IMG/VR virus record: IMGVR_UViG_3300024289_000027 | Location: 1-64,000 of that record | Strand: one strand, 5' to 3' | DNA: 64,000 nt | Source: a virus | In this document: in pieces, positions 22,028 to 30,988 of the stretch | Position numbering within the stretch: position 1 is the stretch's first letter | Layout of the letters: the number at the start of each line of letters is the position of its first letter | Made by a program: the position numbers and the translations under genes | The notes under the pieces: model-generated | Database searches by the model: none | Seen by the model: the letters and a program-made list of their open reading frames with translations, nothing else | Told to the model about the DNA's origin: nothing

Positions 22028-23740
22028 ATGGCAGTACTATCATCACCATTAGCAACTGCAGCAAATAATATTGTATCTATTGGAAATCGTTCCAATCGAG
22101 CACTTCCTAAGGCTCAAGGGGAATTTAATCAATTTATGAACTTCTTAGAAGTTAGAAAATTTGAAATTGAAAGAATAAAATTACCAGATGAGAAAAAAAT
22201 AAGGCAACTAGCAAATATTAATATCGTTAATACATTTGGAAATGCAGGTGGCCTTTTGGGATCATTATTAAGTGGTGCTTTAGATCTTGGTGGGTTAGTA
22301 AGAGGATTTTTTCCTGGACGTGGTGAGAAAGTTGGAAGTTCTCCTAAATCTAAAACTCCAGGTGGAAAACCATCGATAAGAGGTGGTAGAATTAGACTTG
22401 GTGGAATTCGAGCATTGGGAATTGCTAATGCTGTTTTTGCGGGGTTGGACTTTGCCACTGGACTTCAACAGGGTGAAGGTATAGGGAAGGCTGCAGCAGG
22501 GGCAGGAGGATCTCTTGCGGGGTCTATGCTTGGTGGTGCCATAGGTCAGGCACTGATACCTGTACCAGGTCTAGGTTTTGTTCTTGGCAGTATGGCTGGT
22601 GGATTTTTAGGTGGATATGCTGCAGATCGAGCAATGGATTTTACTTCTGGTACATCTCTCAAAGAAAAAACAGAGCAAAAAATAAAAGAACAAGAAGTAA
22701 AGCAAAAATTATCTGCTCAAAGTACTACGGGATTTGATCAGGTAGTTTCGAGATTTGATAGTGTTGTGTCAAAATTTGAAAAATTTGTGAGTGGATTTGG
22801 TGCATCATTAATGGGTGAAGATGGTGCCCCTCCCATGGAAGATGCAACTGGAGAGGTAGATACTTCTTATATTGATGAACAACCTTCAACTGAAGAGGTT
22901 GGTGCAGTAACTACTGCAGAAGGTGGAGATGATCCATCAAAGCATTTTACATCTGGGTATGGGTGGAGATGGGGTAAAATGCATAATGGTGCAGATTTTG
23001 CACATCCAAATCCAACTGCACCAGTTTCCATTCTACAGGCAGGAGTTGTAGATGTTGGTACTGAAGCAGGATATGGAAATTGGGTTGCAGTAAAACATGA
23101 TAATGGTTCTGAAACTTTTTATGGACATTTAAGTAGAGTAAATGTAAAAAAAGGTCAAAGAATATCACCAGGGACTGTCATTGGTAATCAAGGTAGCACT
23201 GGAAGATCTACTGGACCTCATGTTCATTTTGAGTATAGACCTGGGGGACCTGGAACTAAACCAGTAAATCCCAAAGGTGTTGCATCTTCTTATTTTAGAT
23301 TTGGTGGATCGGTTAAAGTTACAGAAAGAAAAGCATCAGATGTGGGAATGAAACTTGGTGAAGTTAAAACATCTTTTGCGGGAAATGAAGAATCTGCAAT
23401 TAAATCTGCAGAAACATCTCCAAAAATTCAACCTCCATCTATGCAATCTAGTTCTGCATATGAATCTATGGTTTCACTTGCACCAGATTCAATTTCCCAA
23501 AATATTCAACCTCAGATGGTTGCATATTATCCTTCTTATTCTCAGGGGCAATCTTATATTATTGATAGACCAATGATTATTGCATCTGGAGGTGGGGGTG
23601 GTGGTTCTCAAAAACCAATTATTATTCCTTCAGGTGGTGGAGGTAATGGCAATCAGGTAGTAGTCACTGGACCATCTGAAGGTGCTGTGGTAAATAGTTT
23701 AGTTAAGACAATTCTTTTAACCAATTTATCTTTCGCATAA
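22028..23740 (+). CDS. Tail protein with M23 peptidase domain
   Basis: Residues about 305-405 form an M23 (lysostaphin/LytM-type) zinc endopeptidase with H319-x-x-x-D323 and the H398-V-H400 motif, plus YGHL and PGTVIGNQGSTGRSTGPH. These enzymes cut peptidoglycan cross-links. The N-terminal half has Gly-rich hydrophobic segments (125-200) like a tape-measure or membrane-active tail protein, and the C-terminus is Gly-rich. It directly follows the lysozyme-domain tail protein, so this tail probably carries two complementary wall-cutting activities. The start has no alternative nearby. Confidence 0.85.
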   Translation: MAVLSSPLATAANNIVSIGNRSNRALPKAQGEFNQFMNFLEVRKFEIERIKLPDEKKIRQLANINIVNTFGNAGGLLGSLLSGALDLGGLVRGFFPGRGEKVGSSPKSKTPGGKPSIRGGRIRLGGIRALGIANAVFAGLDFATGLQQGEGIGKAAAGAGGSLAGSMLGGAIGQALIPVPGLGFVLGSMAGGFLGGYAADRAMDFTSGTSLKEKTEQKIKEQEVKQKLSAQSTTGFDQVVSRFDSVVSKFEKFVSGFGASLMGEDGAPPMEDATGEVDTSYIDEQPSTEEVGAVTTAEGGDDPSKHFTSGYGWRWGKMHNGADFAHPNPTAPVSILQAGVVDVGTEAGYGNWVAVKHDNGSETFYGHLSRVNVKKGQRISPGTVIGNQGSTGRSTGPHVHFEYRPGGPGTKPVNPKGVASSYFRFGGSVKVTERKASDVGMKLGEVKTSFAGNEESAIKSAETSPKIQPPSMQSSSAYESMVSLAPDSISQNIQPQMVAYYPSYSQGQSYIIDRPMIIASGGGGGGSQKPIIIPSGGGGNGNQVVVTGPSEGAVVNSLVKTILLTNLSFA

Positions 23741-25086
23741 TGTCAGCAGTAAACGCACTAAAACCGAATGGGTTTGTTATTCAATCTTTAGATGGATCTA
23801 AATCTGTTGATCTTGCAGGATCATCTTCCATCATGTTTTTAGATTATTTTGAAGATATTTTATCACCATCTATTACTATGACAATTCAAGTGATGAATAG
23901 TACATCACTTGTAAATTTACTTCCAATACGTGGTGGTGAAAAGGTATTTTTAAGTGTTGATACTGGATTTGGAAAATTTGAATTTGATGGGGAAAATTCA
24001 CTGTATGTGTATAAAGTTAGTGGAATAAGTCCAGATAGTACCAGTGAAATGTTTACTCTGAATCTAGTTTCTCGGGAAGCACTTACCAATGAGACAGTAA
24101 GATGTGTAAAAAGATATGGAGGAACAATTGACCAATCGGTCACTTCAATTTTAAAAGATATTTTAAAAACTAAAAAATATAAAGCAGAGAATATAGAAAA
24201 AACTTTGAATAGTTATGCTTTTATTGGAAATCAGAAAAAACCATTTCATATCTTAACTTGGTTAGGTCCTAAATCTATACCAACTACATCTAAAACGACA
24301 GGAGTATCTGGTAGTGGAGTTGCAAGTGAAGGTAAAGGTATAGCAGGATTTTTATTTTATGAGAATAAAGATGGATTTAATTTTAGAAGTATTGACAGTC
24401 TTGTAAAAAATACCAGAGTTCAATCTGGTAGTTCTAATTCTGAAAATATTCAAAAATATTATTATACTCAAGTTACTGAGCATAACAAACCAGTAAATAA
24501 TTACAAAATATTAAATTATAGTTTTGAAAAAAATAATAATCTTTTAACAAATTTAAGAGTAGGTATGTATTCTAGTAAAACATATTTTTATGATCTTTAT
24601 AAAAATAAATTAAATATTTACAAATATACGTTAAAGGATGAAATAAGAAATGCCAATGTTCTCAGTGGAGATGCATCAATAGCAGTATCTGAAGAATTTG
24701 GAGAATCTGTATCGAGAATAATGGTAAGAACCTCTGATATTGGAGTTATGGATAATACTATAGAAGGGGATTCGAAGATTGATGATAAAACAAATATGAG
24801 GGATGAAGCAGATATGGCAAAATCATTTTCTCGTTACAATCTTTTGTTTACTCAAGCACTAAATATGGTAGTTCCTTGTAATGTGACTTTGAAAGCTGGT
24901 GATATCATTTATGCAGAATTTCCTAAGATTGATAGAAGTGATAAAAAAGAGGCAGATCCTCAACAAAGTGGAAATTATTTAATTAAAGAATTGAGACATC
25001 ATATGGAACCTGGACAGATGATTACTAGTTTAAGATTAATAAGAGACAGTTATGGTCTCTATAGTTCAACTAACGTACAGTACTAA
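23740..25086 (+). CDS. 27: Baseplate hub subunit gp27
   Basis: The N-terminus (GFVIQSLDGSKSVDL, IMFLDYFEDILSPSITMTIQ and later LRGG/IRGGEKVFLSV) matches gp27, the trimeric hub protein that binds gp5 and forms the lower tail tube. At 448 aa it is close to T4 gp27 (391 aa). It overlaps the previous stop by one base. The gp5-like protein follows after one small gene. Confidence 0.85.
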   Translation: MSAVNALKPNGFVIQSLDGSKSVDLAGSSSIMFLDYFEDILSPSITMTIQVMNSTSLVNLLPIRGGEKVFLSVDTGFGKFEFDGENSLYVYKVSGISPDSTSEMFTLNLVSREALTNETVRCVKRYGGTIDQSVTSILKDILKTKKYKAENIEKTLNSYAFIGNQKKPFHILTWLGPKSIPTTSKTTGVSGSGVASEGKGIAGFLFYENKDGFNFRSIDSLVKNTRVQSGSSNSENIQKYYYTQVTEHNKPVNNYKILNYSFEKNNNLLTNLRVGMYSSKTYFYDLYKNKLNIYKYTLKDEIRNANVLSGDASIAVSEEFGESVSRIMVRTSDIGVMDNTIEGDSKIDDKTNMRDEADMAKSFSRYNLLFTQALNMVVPCNVTLKAGDIIYAEFPKIDRSDKKEADPQQSGNYLIKELRHHMEPGQMITSLRLIRDSYGLYSSTNVQY

Positions 25087-25087
25087 A

Positions 25088-25300
25088 ATGGAAAACATCC
25101 ATCAACACATTGAAAACGACAAAAAAATACTTGATGATCCTATGATTTCTTCTCAGTCACGTCGTCATACTGAAGAAGAATTGGAATCATTGGAAAGATA
25201 TCGTGAACGTCATCCAGAAGATGATCATGATCCAACTCCACTGGAATTATACTGCGACGAAAATCCAAATTCATTAGAATGTAGAATTTACGATGATTGA
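25088..25300 (+). CDS. cp12: CP12-like Calvin-cycle regulator
   Basis: This 70-residue acidic protein ends in LELYCDENPNSLECRIYDD, the CP12 C-terminal loop with its redox cysteine pair (C58 and C66) that binds GAPDH. CP12 ties GAPDH to phosphoribulokinase and stops the Calvin cycle. Cyanophage copies are known and are proposed to divert carbon to the pentose phosphate pathway with TalC and Gnd. The N-terminal cysteine pair of plant-type CP12 is absent. I chose ATG 25088 (MENIHQH), just after the gp27 stop; it overlaps gp5 by 8 bases. Its place inside the late hub cluster is unusual. Confidence 0.75.
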   Translation: MENIHQHIENDKKILDDPMISSQSRRHTEEELESLERYRERHPEDDHDPTPLELYCDENPNSLECRIYDD

Positions 25301-27803
25301 TGATGCTTTATTAAAAAGTAACTATCTTGGAAAAGATGGTTTTATTTGGTGGATAGGTCAGGTTGCTCCTGCAAAGGTATGGGATATACCAGAAAAGGTT
25401 GATATAGTTACTGGTGGATCTTGGGCATATCGATGTAAGGTTAGAATAATTGGATATCATACCTATAATAAAAAAGAACTTCCAGATAAAGATCTACCTT
25501 GGGCACAAATAATGCTTGGTGCTACTGATGGTAGTGCTCAAGGTGGATTAGGTAAAAGTCATAAATTAGTTGGAGGAGAAACTGTTTTTGGATTTTTCCT
25601 AGATGGTGATGATTCCCAACAACCAGTAGTAATTGGAGTAATTCATAGAGATAAAAATGTAAAATCATTTCCTGAATCTGATATAGCATTTCAACCATTT
25701 GAAGGAAATGATACCACATTAGGATCAACAGTTGCACAAGGCCAGACAAAAATACAACCAACTGTTGACCCTAAACAGGGAGATGCTAAAGAAGAAGAAT
25801 CTCCTCCCACTATTATTGGTGGTAAAATTGAAAATCCAATTTCTGTAGATCTAGGTTCGGATAGGAACTCTGGTAAGGATAAAATATTTTATGTTGATAA
25901 ACAACTTGATATAATTCAAAAAGAAGTAGGTAGTATTACCATTACAAAAGAAAATGGTTGTGATAATAATATAATTGGAAAGATTACAAGGGCAATTCAA
26001 GATTTTATTACAATAGTTAATGGATTGGAAGGATATATTGATGCTTATGTAGATCCAGTTTTAAATACAATAATTGATATTACTAATGAAATTAAAAGAA
26101 CTGCAAGAATAATTACAGGAGTAATTAAATTTATTATTAATAATTTTAGATCTACCATAATGAAATTGGTAGGTGATTTGTTTGGAAAATTTATTGCATT
26201 AGTTTTACCCTTACCTCAACATACTCCAGTTGCAGAAGCAACTAAAAATATAATGAATATTATATTTTGTATCTTTGAGAAACTTATAGATTTGCTTTTA
26301 GATTTTCTTTTAGATATGCTTAAGGGATTGGTAGGTAGAGCTATCAATGCACCACTTTGTGCTGCTGAACAATTTACTTCAGCAATTCTTTCTAAATTAA
26401 TGGATAAAATTGAAGAACTTTTAGAACCAGTAATGTCTGGACTTGATTGGTTACTTGGTGGATTATCTCAAATTAAAGGAATTTTATCTCAAGTATCTTC
26501 AATTGCAAATCAAATTCTTAATTTTATTGGTTGTGATAGTTTAAAATGTAAAACCCCATCTGAATGGTCATTAAAGTTTGGACCTAAACGAGCAGGGATT
26601 GATAATTGGAATAATGTTTTGGGGAATATGAATGTCCTCAAAGGTGTAAATGATAATATTGATAATGCATTAGGTTCTTTATCATTATATGGATATGAAG
26701 GTTCTGTATTTAGAGATTGTACCAAAAAAGTAAAAACTCCAAAGGGTCAAGATGATTTGACTGATACAGGAAAAGTATATCCATATTGTGTTCCACCTAA
26801 GATAGAAATATTTGGAGATGGATCTGGGGCAAAGGCAGTTCCAATTGTTTCAAAAGATGGAAGCATAATTTCTGTAAAAATTATTAATTCTGGATTTGGA
26901 TACAGTAAACCACCTAGAATTTCAATAGTAGATAAAACAAATCACGGTTCTGGTGCAAAAGCATCTGCATCTATTTCTAGAGGAAGAATTACGCAAATAT
27001 ATCTAACTCGATCTGGAACAGGATATTGTCCACCAGATTTAAGTTCAGAGTTTGATATTCCTTCATATTTGGTTACTGCAGATAGATATACTTTTTTTGA
27101 AGGTGAAACTGTAACTTATACTATTTTTACTCAAAATGTTAAAGATAATACATCTTTATCTTATATGTTGGGTGGAGATATTACTTCTAATGATATAGAA
27201 GGAAGTATGAATGGAAGTGTGACAATAAAATCAAATACTGCACAAGTTAAAGTTAAAATACGTCAAGATAGTATACAAGAATCTGTAGAACAGATGTTCT
27301 TTGATTTACAAGATACCTCTGGTGTTATTGTAGCAAGGACCATAGTAAACATATCAAATAGACTATCTCCAATACTTACTCCAATTCCGGACGATCCTAT
27401 TCAAACTCCACCTGGAACTCCAGTTTCAACTGGAGTTGGAACATTTCCAAAAGAAATATTTGATAATGTCATACCACCTGGACCTGGAGTTGGAACTGAT
27501 ATTGTTGGAATTATAACATCAATTGTCGTAGAAAATCCTGGAATTGGATATTCGACAGGGGATGTCATTCAAGTAGGTCTTTGTACATTTACCCCTATTG
27601 TTACTCCTAATGGATCTATTGTTGGAATTCAATCTATTACTTGTGCTAATATTTTTGATGCACTTCCTAATGCGATTATAAATAGTCAAAATGGTGAAGG
27701 TGCAGATTTATATCCAGTTCTGGAATATCTGCCTCAACTATCAATTCTCCCAAGAGTTATTATTAATCAAGTTGGAATACTTACGGTTGTTGACTGCGTA
27801 TGA
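25293..27803 (+). CDS. 5: Baseplate hub/spike protein, gp5-like
   Basis: Residues about 15-130 contain the gp5/VgrG OB-fold region (GFIWWIGQVAPAK, WAQIMLGATDG, GGETVFGFFLDGDDSQQPVV). A long helical region (200-430) follows. Residues about 530-580 have the VKIINSGFGYSKPPRISI type module (GxGY), and about 595-685 look like a Calx-beta-like domain (FFEGETVTYTIFTQN). Gp5 forms the central spike with gp27. At 836 aa it is enlarged. No lysozyme domain like T4's is visible here; wall cutting may be done by the two upstream tail proteins instead. Confidence 0.75.
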   Translation: MIDDALLKSNYLGKDGFIWWIGQVAPAKVWDIPEKVDIVTGGSWAYRCKVRIIGYHTYNKKELPDKDLPWAQIMLGATDGSAQGGLGKSHKLVGGETVFGFFLDGDDSQQPVVIGVIHRDKNVKSFPESDIAFQPFEGNDTTLGSTVAQGQTKIQPTVDPKQGDAKEEESPPTIIGGKIENPISVDLGSDRNSGKDKIFYVDKQLDIIQKEVGSITITKENGCDNNIIGKITRAIQDFITIVNGLEGYIDAYVDPVLNTIIDITNEIKRTARIITGVIKFIINNFRSTIMKLVGDLFGKFIALVLPLPQHTPVAEATKNIMNIIFCIFEKLIDLLLDFLLDMLKGLVGRAINAPLCAAEQFTSAILSKLMDKIEELLEPVMSGLDWLLGGLSQIKGILSQVSSIANQILNFIGCDSLKCKTPSEWSLKFGPKRAGIDNWNNVLGNMNVLKGVNDNIDNALGSLSLYGYEGSVFRDCTKKVKTPKGQDDLTDTGKVYPYCVPPKIEIFGDGSGAKAVPIVSKDGSIISVKIINSGFGYSKPPRISIVDKTNHGSGAKASASISRGRITQIYLTRSGTGYCPPDLSSEFDIPSYLVTADRYTFFEGETVTYTIFTQNVKDNTSLSYMLGGDITSNDIEGSMNGSVTIKSNTAQVKVKIRQDSIQESVEQMFFDLQDTSGVIVARTIVNISNRLSPILTPIPDDPIQTPPGTPVSTGVGTFPKEIFDNVIPPGPGVGTDIVGIITSIVVENPGIGYSTGDVIQVGLCTFTPIVTPNGSIVGIQSITCANIFDALPNAIINSQNGEGADLYPVLEYLPQLSILPRVIINQVGILTVVDCV

Positions 27804-28351
27804 GTAAAAGCGAAAGGCAAAATATAGATACAAATATTGCACATAAGATTTATGATAATGTTACTAACAAAGAAGCAACATATGAATGGGCAGTAACTAC
27901 TGATAGTGGAAGTTCGATTCAACTTAGAGAAGACGGAAATAGGGTGGAGGCAAATCCTAAAACTTCCATAGAAGTTGTTGGATCAAAATGTGTAGATGAT
28001 GAACCTGCGAAAGTCATATACGCAAAAAATGGTGATATTTATTTAGATGCCCCTGCTGGAGATATTATAATTCGTGCAAGAAATATAAGAATTGTTGCTA
28101 CAGATGGTAGTGGTGAGATTACTCTGGGGTCCGGTAAAATCATAGAATTTAATGCTCCTATTGTTAGAACGAAAGGAACAAATGTCGATATTACGGCTAC
28201 AAATGAAATTGGTATGTATGGGCAAACTGTAGATATGGCAGCAAATGTTCAAGTATCTAGTGCGTCATTCTCAGATGTAACACAAGGATCATTTGTTGGA
28301 TCGATACTAAGTGCTTTAAGTAATCTTAAAAAATTCTTGAAAATGATTTGA
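27800..28351 (+). CDS. Spike beta-helix protein, gp5 C-terminal-like
   Basis: A 183-residue protein made of short beta repeats (VIYAKNGDIYLDAPAGDIII, GSGEITLGSGKIIEFNAP, VDITATNEIGMYGQTV), the pattern of gp5/VgrG triangular beta-helix needles. It overlaps the gp5-like gene by four bases, so the membrane-piercing needle appears to be a separate protein here. The last 20 residues are helical. Confidence 0.7.
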   Translation: MSKSERQNIDTNIAHKIYDNVTNKEATYEWAVTTDSGSSIQLREDGNRVEANPKTSIEVVGSKCVDDEPAKVIYAKNGDIYLDAPAGDIIIRARNIRIVATDGSGEITLGSGKIIEFNAPIVRTKGTNVDITATNEIGMYGQTVDMAANVQVSSASFSDVTQGSFVGSILSALSNLKKFLKMI

Positions 28352-28352
28352 T

Positions 28353-29240
28353 ATGTCACATACCACTTCTATATCACAAGTAGGTGATAAACTTATTGTA
28401 GGACAACTTGATACTTCATTTATTAGTGCTACTAGTAAAGTTTTACCCGGAACTGCAGTATTGAATGGACCTGTTTTGATGGGTGCTGCTCTTGCTGCTC
28501 CTGCAGCAAGAGCTACTTGCACAATTGGACCACCAGTATCTGCTTCTTTTCCTGCATCTCTTGTTGTCGATGGTATAACAAATATTATTGGATCTTTTAA
28601 TGTAGAAGGTTCTAGTTTATTTGCAGGTGCAGTTGTTTGTGAAGGAATAGAAATTAAACAATCTGCAGACATTAAACAAGGAACGAGTCTCAGCAATGCC
28701 TTAGCAATTGGTAATGATGTTTGTATAGCAAATCTTACAGAAGTTGTAAATGGAGCATTGAGAGTTGATGGAGTTATTAGTTGTGAATGGCTTGATGCTC
28801 AATTAGCTACTGCAGCAGCATCACCTCCAAAAGGATTTGATATGCATCACCCTACTAAAAAAGGGTGGAGATTGACTCATATTTGTTTAGAAGGTCCTGA
28901 AGCGGCAGTCTATCATAGAGGAATTTTAAAAGATTCTAATATTATAGAATTACCAGAATATTGGAAAGGTTTAGTAGATTCGGAAACAATTACAGTTTAC
29001 CTGACTCCTATTGGAACATATCAAGAACTTTATTATGAAATATCAGATTGGGGGTCTAAAATTAAAGTTCTAAATAATGCAGGGAGTGCAGTTCACTGTA
29101 GTTATATTGTTTATGGTGAAAGAAAAGATGTAGATAAAATTGTTGTAGAATATGAAGGTAAAATAGAAGATTATCCGGGAAAAGATCAAAGATCTATAGT
29201 TGGATATCATTATGATTATAGACCAGGAATTAATTCTTAA
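28353..29240 (+). CDS. Virion structural protein with C-terminal fibre module
   Basis: The N-terminal half (1-160) is beta-repeat-like and low in charge. The C-terminal domain (163-295) has FDMHHPTKKGWRLTHICLEG and PEAAVYHRGIL, then TVYLTPIGTY and YGERKDVDKI. A diverged copy of this domain ends the protein at 56,964-58,829. The function is unknown; tail or baseplate attachment is inferred from position after the spike genes. Confidence 0.7.
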   Translation: MSHTTSISQVGDKLIVGQLDTSFISATSKVLPGTAVLNGPVLMGAALAAPAARATCTIGPPVSASFPASLVVDGITNIIGSFNVEGSSLFAGAVVCEGIEIKQSADIKQGTSLSNALAIGNDVCIANLTEVVNGALRVDGVISCEWLDAQLATAAASPPKGFDMHHPTKKGWRLTHICLEGPEAAVYHRGILKDSNIIELPEYWKGLVDSETITVYLTPIGTYQELYYEISDWGSKIKVLNNAGSAVHCSYIVYGERKDVDKIVVEYEGKIEDYPGKDQRSIVGYHYDYRPGINS

Positions 29241-29262
29241 TTAAATTGATGAGGAAAAGTAT

Positions 29263-30945
29263 ATGAGTAATTCTAGTGACATTATTGAAGAATATAAGTT
29301 AGAGATAATAAGAAAAAAAAATCAATTAAATAATTTATTGGATCAGTTATCATTAATAGATATTAAACTTGATAAGTATGATGGACTAATTGATCCAATA
29401 GATGAAAGTACTTTACCTTTATCCGGTGAAGTAAATGCTTCTGTAGATGCTGTAAAAGCAGCATATGATGCAAGAATTGCTTCAGGATGTAGAACAGATT
29501 TAAAATGGGTAGAAATAGAATCTCCTACACCTTTTAATATAGGACAATATAAAGTTTGGGAAGTACAAAAAAATCCAGACACTTATGATTATAAACCAAA
29601 AGTTGGTTTGAAATATTATAAAAAACCTTTAGATCGTGATTATGGATCAACTTTAGTTGCAGAGTTTTATGCTAATGTTTCTTCTGGATCTACAATTATT
29701 GCAATTACGGATGAAGATGGAAATCCGACATCTAGACCACCTGAATTAAAAATAAATGATACAATTTCAGACGATATTGATAACCCTTCAATATATTCTC
29801 CTGGAAATTTACCTGAGATAGTTGGATTTGGTGAAACTATTTCAGTTGGTGTAATAACATCTCTAATAGGGGGTATTTCTACTGGTTCTAATGTTTTTAA
29901 TAACTTTGGTGCAGGTAGTTTTGTTGGTATCAAAACTGGCATGACTCTTGTTCATTTGGGTGTAGGTACTAATCCTCCAGTCATTCCATATCTAACAACT
30001 ATTACTGGTTTTGGTAGTGCCAGTCAACCTATTGAATATTATGGTGAAGATGGTGTTTTAGAAACATCTTTATTGACAGTCAATACTTTAATATTGAGTG
30101 CAAATGCAACTGATTATATTGAAGAGGGTGAATTTTTTGTTGGAATACTTACTAATTATTCTGCAGTATTTTTATCAACTGAAGCATCAAGGTCCGGATT
30201 GACTACAGATCTTATTGCACTAAGGGTTGATTCTCAAATTTATAAAGGATTTGATTATACTAAAAGTCCAAATTCTCCTATTAAAATAGGTATAATTGGA
30301 TCTTCAACTGTAGGTACTGGGGGTAGTGTTTATTTTGACGAATCTGGAATAGAAAATGAGTTTGATAAGTATAAACCCGGAAAAACTTATGTTGACAGCA
30401 CTAAAAAAAATAAAAATGATTGTTTATATAAAAGTGATGGGACTTTAAGATCAAATACAACATGGAATAAAGATACGAGAGAATGTATTAGGAATGCAGA
30501 GCCTGAGGTAGGAGCAGGAAGAGGTGGTTATAATATTGGAACAACTCAGTGGCCAACAATAAAAACTTCTAATGGTGGTGATCCTCCAATTTATACTATA
30601 AAGTATGCACCCGAAGGAACTAGAGTTACAGTAGCAGCTACAGCAACTGATGTAATTGGATATGCTGCAGGACCTCCACCTCTCGGAGTTTTTCCTCCAA
30701 ACTGTTCTTCTTTTGATAATACAATTAATAATTCTTTAAATTCTTATACTCAAACTAGAAATAAAAATGTTCCTGCAATTAAACAAACTGCATCTATATC
30801 TAATACGTTAAGAAAGCAAAGGGAAAAACTTCAAAGATATGCATGGTCTATTCTTCAATCTGCATCTAAATTAGATGAAGAAATAACAGAATTGGAAGCA
30901 GTTATTTCAGATATATCTAATTTTGATTTTAGGCCTTATGAGTAG
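29263..30945 (+). CDS. Virion structural protein of unknown function, 560 aa
   Basis: It begins with a coiled-coil (residues 10-40, EEYKLEIIRKKNQLNNLLDQL-like heptads) and ends with another (about 515-555, KQREKLQRYAWSILQS...). The middle is beta-rich with Gly, Ser and Thr repeats. I infer a trimeric or fibrous baseplate component. AGGAAA lies upstream of the ATG. No catalytic motif seen. Confidence 0.65.
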   Translation: MSNSSDIIEEYKLEIIRKKNQLNNLLDQLSLIDIKLDKYDGLIDPIDESTLPLSGEVNASVDAVKAAYDARIASGCRTDLKWVEIESPTPFNIGQYKVWEVQKNPDTYDYKPKVGLKYYKKPLDRDYGSTLVAEFYANVSSGSTIIAITDEDGNPTSRPPELKINDTISDDIDNPSIYSPGNLPEIVGFGETISVGVITSLIGGISTGSNVFNNFGAGSFVGIKTGMTLVHLGVGTNPPVIPYLTTITGFGSASQPIEYYGEDGVLETSLLTVNTLILSANATDYIEEGEFFVGILTNYSAVFLSTEASRSGLTTDLIALRVDSQIYKGFDYTKSPNSPIKIGIIGSSTVGTGGSVYFDESGIENEFDKYKPGKTYVDSTKKNKNDCLYKSDGTLRSNTTWNKDTRECIRNAEPEVGAGRGGYNIGTTQWPTIKTSNGGDPPIYTIKYAPEGTRVTVAATATDVIGYAAGPPPLGVFPPNCSSFDNTINNSLNSYTQTRNKNVPAIKQTASISNTLRKQREKLQRYAWSILQSASKLDEEITELEAVISDISNFDFRPYE

Positions 30946-30988
30946 AACCTATATATTATAAGAACTAAAAGCATCTAAACATAAGTTA

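Noticed and set aside
25293-27803. A T4-type lysozyme domain in the gp5-like protein
   Set aside because: No lysozyme motif follows the OB-fold region; long helical and GxGY parts are found instead.
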